Of a stretch of DNA of 24,767 nt, positions 21,193 to 24,767 are shown in pieces. Below the pieces are notes generated by a model. That model was not told where the DNA came from. It did no database searches and saw nothing but the letters and a program-made list of their open reading frames with translations. Source of the DNA: ZC4RG30 sp039929265 (lineage in GTDB: Bacteria > Pseudomonadota > Gammaproteobacteria > Steroidobacterales > Steroidobacteraceae); NCBI GenBank assembly GCA_039929265.1, contig JBDSRN010000199.1, positions 1 to 24,767 of the forward strand, read 5' to 3'. The translations under genes and the position numbers were made by a program. Every line of letters starts with the position of its first letter. The first letter of the stretch is position 1.

Positions 21193-21204
21193 CGACGCAG
21201 CACA

Positions 21205-22116
21205 TCAGTTGATCGATGTCGGTCCATCCGACATCGCGCCGGGGGCGAACAAGCGCTCGACGTCCACCGCGTCGAAACGGTACGGGCGCTGGCAGAATTC
21301 GCAGGTGACCGTAACGGCGCCCTGCTCTGCCAGCACGGACCGGACTTCGGCTGCGCCGAGCGACTGCAGGAGCCCGGCGACGCGTTCAGGACTGCATCGG
21401 CATTCAAAGCGCACCCGCACTGGCGCAAACAGGCGCACGTCTTCATTGGCGAAGCACACCCGCAGCAGCGATGCCGCATCATCCTGCAGGAGCGCGCCAG
21501 GCGGCAGCCGGTCGATCGCAGCCCCTGCGGTCGCCCAGATTTCCTGCACGCGCTGCGCATCGCTCACCACCGCAGATGCCGGCAGCTGCTGCAGCAGCAG
21601 TCCGGCCGCCCGGGATCCCTCTGCCCTGAGCGCAAGTCGCGTCGGCAACTGCTCCGACTGGCCGAAATACTGCTCCAGGCATTGCGCGAGGCTCGCGCCC
21701 TGCAGCGGTACGATTCCCTGGTACGGTGCGCCGCCCTCGCCCGTATCGATACTCACCGTCACCTGGCCTTCGCCCAGCAGCGCGTGGAAATCTTCGTTGC
21801 GTCCTGCGACCGCCACTTCGGGCACGTCATCGCGCAGGCGCGCGACGCCGCGCACCCCGAAGTCATGCGTGCATTGCACGACCAGCAGGCGCACGCGTCC
21901 CGAGCCTGTGATCTGCAGCGTAAGGCTGCCCTGGAATTTGAGTGTCGCCGCGAGCAGCACTGTGGCGCACGCCGCCTCGCCGAGCAGGACTTCGATCTCC
22001 GGGGGATACTGCTGATGCGCGCGCAGCTGGCGCCAAGCGGAATCGAGCTTTACGACATGACCGCGCAGCGGCTCGCTCTCGAAGAGGAAGCGTCGCAGGC
22101 TGTCGGTGTCGCTCAA
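21205..22116 (-). CDS. hslO: Redox-activated holdase chaperone Hsp33 (TTG start)
   Basis: Hsp33 holds unfolding proteins during oxidative stress; its zinc-binding Cys form disulfides that switch it on. The C-terminal redox module is intact, with CRC at 239-241 and CEFC at 272-275. The N-terminal core begins DTDSLRRFLFESEPLRGHVV and includes TLKFQGSLTLQITGSGRVRL. I chose TTG 22116, which overlaps the gatB stop as TTGA and gives 303 residues with the usual Hsp33 N-terminus. No ATG or GTG is suitable, and the in-frame extension to 22359 is antisense-like nonsense inside gatB. The overlap implies translation coupled to gatB. Confidence 0.93.
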   Translation of the reverse strand: MSDTDSLRRFLFESEPLRGHVVKLDSAWRQLRAHQQYPPEIEVLLGEAACATVLLAATLKFQGSLTLQITGSGRVRLLVVQCTHDFGVRGVARLRDDVPEVAVAGRNEDFHALLGEGQVTVSIDTGEGGAPYQGIVPLQGASLAQCLEQYFGQSEQLPTRLALRAEGSRAAGLLLQQLPASAVVSDAQRVQEIWATAGAAIDRLPPGALLQDDAASLLRVCFANEDVRLFAPVRVRFECRCSPERVAGLLQSLGAAEVRSVLAEQGAVTVTCEFCQRPYRFDAVDVERLFAPGAMSDGPTSIN

Positions 22117-23564
22117 TTGGACAGCTGCTTCTTGAGCAGATCGTTGAGCAGCGCGGGATTGGCCTTGCCGCCCGTCGCCTTCATCACCTGGCCGACAAAG
22201 AAGCCGAACAGCTTGTCCTTGCCGGAGCGGTAATCGGCGAGCTGCTGCGGATTCGCCGTCATGATGGCTTCGATCTCGCGCTCGATCGCGCCCGTGTCGG
22301 TGATCTGGCGCAGACCCCGCGATTGGATGATCGCATCGGCATCGCCGCCACCTGCCCACATCGCCTCGAACACCTCTTTGGCGATCTTGCCGGAGATGGT
22401 GTTGTCGACGATGCGACGGATCAGCCCCGCAAACTGCGTGGCGCCGAGTTTGCTCGACTCGATCGCCAGAGCGTCGTTGTTGAGCGCGGCAGACAGGTCG
22501 CCCATCACCCAGTTGGCGGCGAGCTTCGGGTCCTCCGGCACTTCCTTGACCACCGCCTCGTAGTAATCCGCGAGCTCGACACCGGCTGTGAGCAGGCCCG
22601 CGTCGTAGGCGGACAGACCATAGTCCTTCCTGAAGCGCGCGGCCTTCTGATCGGGCAGCTCGGGCAATTCCCTGCGCACCGCCTCGATGTACTGCGCATC
22701 GAGCAGGACGGGCAGGAGGTCCGGATCCGGGAAATAGCGGTAGTCGTTTGCTTCTTCCTTGGAACGCATCGAGCGCGTCTCATCGCGGTCCGAATCGTAG
22801 AGCCGGGTTTCCTGCACGACGCTGCCGCCGCCTTCGATGATCTCGATCTGGCGCGCCACCTCGTGGTTGATCGCTTTCTCGACGAAGCGGAACGAGTTGA
22901 TGTTCTTCAGCTCGGCGCGCGTACCCAGCATTGCGGCGCCACGCTTGCGCACGGAGACATTCGCATCGCAGCGGAACGAGCCTTCCTGCATGTTGCCGTC
23001 GCAGATTTGCAGGTAGCGCACCAGGGTGTGCACCTTCTTGAGGTACGCAACGGCCTCCTTCGCCGAGCGCATGTCCGGTTCGGAGACAATCTCGAGCAGC
23101 GGCGTGCCGGCGCGATTGAGATCGATGGCGGACACGCCGTGCAGGCCTTCGTGCATCGACTTGCCCGCATCTTCTTCGAGATGGGCGCGCGTGATGCCGA
23201 TGCGCTTGATGCTGCCATCCTCGAGCATCACGTCGAGCGTGCCACCGGCAACAATCGGCAGCTCGTACTGGCTGATCTGGTAGCCCTTGGGCAGATCCGG
23301 ATAGAAATAATTCTTGCGCGCGAATACCGAACGCGGCGCCACACTTGCATCGACCGCGAGACCAAACTTCACCGCCATGTGCACTGCTTCGGCGTTGAGC
23401 ACGGGGAGCACGCCGGGATACGCGAGATCGACCAGGTTCGCCTGCGTGTTGGGCTCGGCGCCGAATTCGGTGGGCGAGGTGCTGAACAGCTTCGACCGCG
23501 TCTGCAGCTGCGCGTGAATCTCCAGACCGATCACTATCTCCCAGCTCGATTCCGTCGCACTCAT
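22113..23564 (-). CDS. gatB: Asp-tRNA(Asn)/Glu-tRNA(Gln) amidotransferase subunit B
   Basis: GatB is the kinase and tRNA-binding subunit of GatCAB, which turns misacylated Glu-tRNA(Gln) or Asp-tRNA(Asn) into the amide form. The 483-residue product starts MSATESSWEIVIGLEIHAQL and has the family motifs LVDLAYPGVLPVLN, RKNYFYPDLPKGYQISQYE, IGITRAHLEEDAGKS and GSFRCDANVSVR. The C-terminal YqeY-like helical tail ends LNDLLKKQLSN. ATG 23564 overlaps the gatA stop (ATGA), which excludes the longer frame to 23702. With tRNA-Gln also present, the complex may serve Asn, Gln or both; this window cannot decide. Confidence 0.97.
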   Translation of the reverse strand: MSATESSWEIVIGLEIHAQLQTRSKLFSTSPTEFGAEPNTQANLVDLAYPGVLPVLNAEAVHMAVKFGLAVDASVAPRSVFARKNYFYPDLPKGYQISQYELPIVAGGTLDVMLEDGSIKRIGITRAHLEEDAGKSMHEGLHGVSAIDLNRAGTPLLEIVSEPDMRSAKEAVAYLKKVHTLVRYLQICDGNMQEGSFRCDANVSVRKRGAAMLGTRAELKNINSFRFVEKAINHEVARQIEIIEGGGSVVQETRLYDSDRDETRSMRSKEEANDYRYFPDPDLLPVLLDAQYIEAVRRELPELPDQKAARFRKDYGLSAYDAGLLTAGVELADYYEAVVKEVPEDPKLAANWVMGDLSAALNNDALAIESSKLGATQFAGLIRRIVDNTISGKIAKEVFEAMWAGGGDADAIIQSRGLRQITDTGAIEREIEAIMTANPQQLADYRSGKDKLFGFFVGQVMKATGGKANPALLNDLLKKQLSN

Positions 23565-24767
23565 GAGGCGTACCCCATCGGCACACGCGCATGCCAGTCG
23601 GTCTCGCGCTGGAATGCATGCGCCGCATTGAGCAGCGGGCCCTCCGCGAAATGCGGGCCGATGAGCTGCACGCCCACCGGCAGCCCGGACGCGAAACCGC
23701 ACGGAATCGACATCGCCGGAAGCCCCGCGAGGTTCGCGCCGATCGTGTAGATGTCGTTGAGGTACATCGTGACGGGATCATGGGTCTTGGTGCCGAGCTC
23801 GAAGGCGGTGGTGGGTGTGGTCGGGCCGATGAGCAGGTCCACCGATTCGAACGCGCGCCGGAAATCCTCGTTGATCAGGGCTCGCACGCGCTGTGCCTTC
23901 AGATAGAACGCGTCGAAATAGCCGGCAGACAGCACATAGGTACCGGTCATGATGCGACGCTTCACTTCGGCGCCGAACCCCTCGCCGCGTGAGCGCTTGT
24001 ACAGATCGGCGAGATCCCTGGGATTCTCGCAGCGATGCCCATAGCGCACGCCATCGAAACGCGCGAGGTTCGAGGAGGCCTCGGCCGGGGCGACCACGTA
24101 GTACGTGGGCACCGAGAGCGACAGATTCGGCAGGCTCACTTCCTTGATCAGCGCTCCCTGCTTGCGCCAGACCTCGAGCGCCGCGCGCACCGGGCCTTCC
24201 ACGCCGGCGTCGAGACCGGCGCCGAAGAACTCGCGCACGATGCCGATGCGCAGGCCGGACAGCGGTTTGCCGAGCTCGCCGGCGTAGTAGGGCACGGGGA
24301 CATCGACGCTGGTGGAGTCCCGCGGATCGAAGCCGGCCATCGCCTGCAGCAGCAGCGCGGCGTCTTCGGCCGTCTGCGTGACGACGCCGGCCTGATCGAG
24401 GCTCGAGGCGAACGCGATCATCCCGTAGCGCGAGACTCGCCCATAGGTGGGCTTGATGCCGGTGACGCCGCACAACGCCGCCGGCTGACGAATCGAGCCG
24501 CCGGTGTCGCTGGCCGTGGCAGCCGGCGCGAGCCGCGCGGCCACTGCCGCCGCCGAACCACCGGAGGACCCACCGGGCACACGGGACACATTCCAAGGGT
24601 TGCGCACAGGGCCAAAGAAGCTGTTTTCGTTGGATGAACCCATCGCGAACTCGTCCATGTTCGCCTTGCCGAGCAGCACCGTGCCGGCCTCGCGCAAACG
24701 CGTCACGATCGCCGCATCGTAGGGGGCAACGAAGTTTTCGAGCATCCGCGAGCCGCAGGTGGTGCGG
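23561..24767 (-). CDS. gatA: Amidotransferase subunit A GatA (partial, N-terminus beyond window)
   Basis: GatA is the amidase subunit that releases ammonia from Gln or Asn for GatCAB. The frame is open to the right edge, so the first roughly 80 residues, including the catalytic Lys region, and gatC lie outside; about 401 residues are visible. The amidase signature is clear: GKANMDEFAMGSSNENSFFG, VPGGSSGGSAAAVAAR with the cis-Ser, and ASDTGGSIRQPAALCGVTG with the nucleophile Ser. It ends FQRETDWHARVPMGYAS. The stop overlaps the gatB start by four bases. The apparent start at 24745 is only an internal Met. Confidence 0.97.
   Translation of the reverse strand, partial: RTTCGSRMLENFVAPYDAAIVTRLREAGTVLLGKANMDEFAMGSSNENSFFGPVRNPWNVSRVPGGSSGGSAAAVAARLAPAATASDTGGSIRQPAALCGVTGIKPTYGRVSRYGMIAFASSLDQAGVVTQTAEDAALLLQAMAGFDPRDSTSVDVPVPYYAGELGKPLSGLRIGIVREFFGAGLDAGVEGPVRAALEVWRKQGALIKEVSLPNLSLSVPTYYVVAPAEASSNLARFDGVRYGHRCENPRDLADLYKRSRGEGFGAEVKRRIMTGTYVLSAGYFDAFYLKAQRVRALINEDFRRAFESVDLLIGPTTPTTAFELGTKTHDPVTMYLNDIYTIGANLAGLPAMSIPCGFASGLPVGVQLIGPHFAEGPLLNAAHAFQRETDWHARVPMGYAS

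Noticed and set aside
20539..23750. Two plus-strand frames of 564 and 602 codons over the 2H gene, hslO and gatB
   Set aside because: Both are antisense to well-identified genes and have no family motifs; GC-driven open frames.
1..24767. CRISPR arrays, insertion sequences, prophage genes, rRNA
   Set aside because: No spaced direct repeats, transposase or phage motifs, or rRNA sequence were seen anywhere in the window.

Overview
The window looks like a chromosomal segment of a high-GC gammaproteobacterium. The order (TPR lipoprotein)-lolB-ispE-tRNA-Gln-prs-rplY-pth-ychF is typical of that class, as are the sigma-54/sigma-28 flagellar promoters and hslO. A deep branch near Xanthomonadales, Nevskiales or Steroidobacterales is my inference from gene content, not a proven placement. 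I see no prophage, insertion sequence, CRISPR array or rRNA.

Layout: (1) 1-4257 is a flagellar block. flgB-flgC-flgD run leftward, with flgD cut by the window edge. flgA, flgM, flgN and an unrecognised multi-pass membrane protein run rightward. The flgB/flgA gap holds two divergent, near-perfect sigma-54 promoters with a FleQ-box-like palindrome at their midpoint. flgM has its own sigma-28 promoter. (2) 4258-4973 holds only gene remains: a DUF6152-like fossil on the minus strand and a glutathione S-transferase C-terminal fragment on the plus strand. (3) 4974-7030 is a two-gene catabolic unit, a class III CoA-transferase and an amidohydrolase. (4) 7035-14422 is a leftward housekeeping series: TPR lipoprotein, lolB, ispE, tRNA-Gln(TTG), prs, rplY, pth and ychF. 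It has a GMC-oxidoreductase fossil between the tRNA and prs, and a glyoxalase fossil after ychF.

(5) 14476-20542 holds prfA and, 2.9 kb further on, prmC-ppiB-mtgA. Between them sit a divergent MocR-type regulator and LysE exporter pair and a leftward membrane protein. hemA, which in many gammaproteobacteria precedes prfA, is absent here. (6) 20506-24767 is leftward: gatA (cut by the window edge), gatB, hslO and a 2H phosphoesterase-family protein, joined by overlaps or very short gaps.

How the genes work together: the flagellar genes cover rod and hook-cap assembly (FlgB, FlgC, FlgD), P-ring assembly (FlgA) and late-gene timing (FlgM, FlgN). The housekeeping genes serve translation (RF1 and its methylase, L25, peptidyl-tRNA hydrolase, YchF, tRNA-Gln, GatAB), isoprenoid and PRPP supply, and the envelope (LolB, MtgA).

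The least expected content is in the stretches without intact genes. Four decayed enzyme genes can be read there by joining frames. No clearly new multi-gene system is evident. The best candidates for something undescribed are the membrane protein after flgN and the symmetric flagellar control region.
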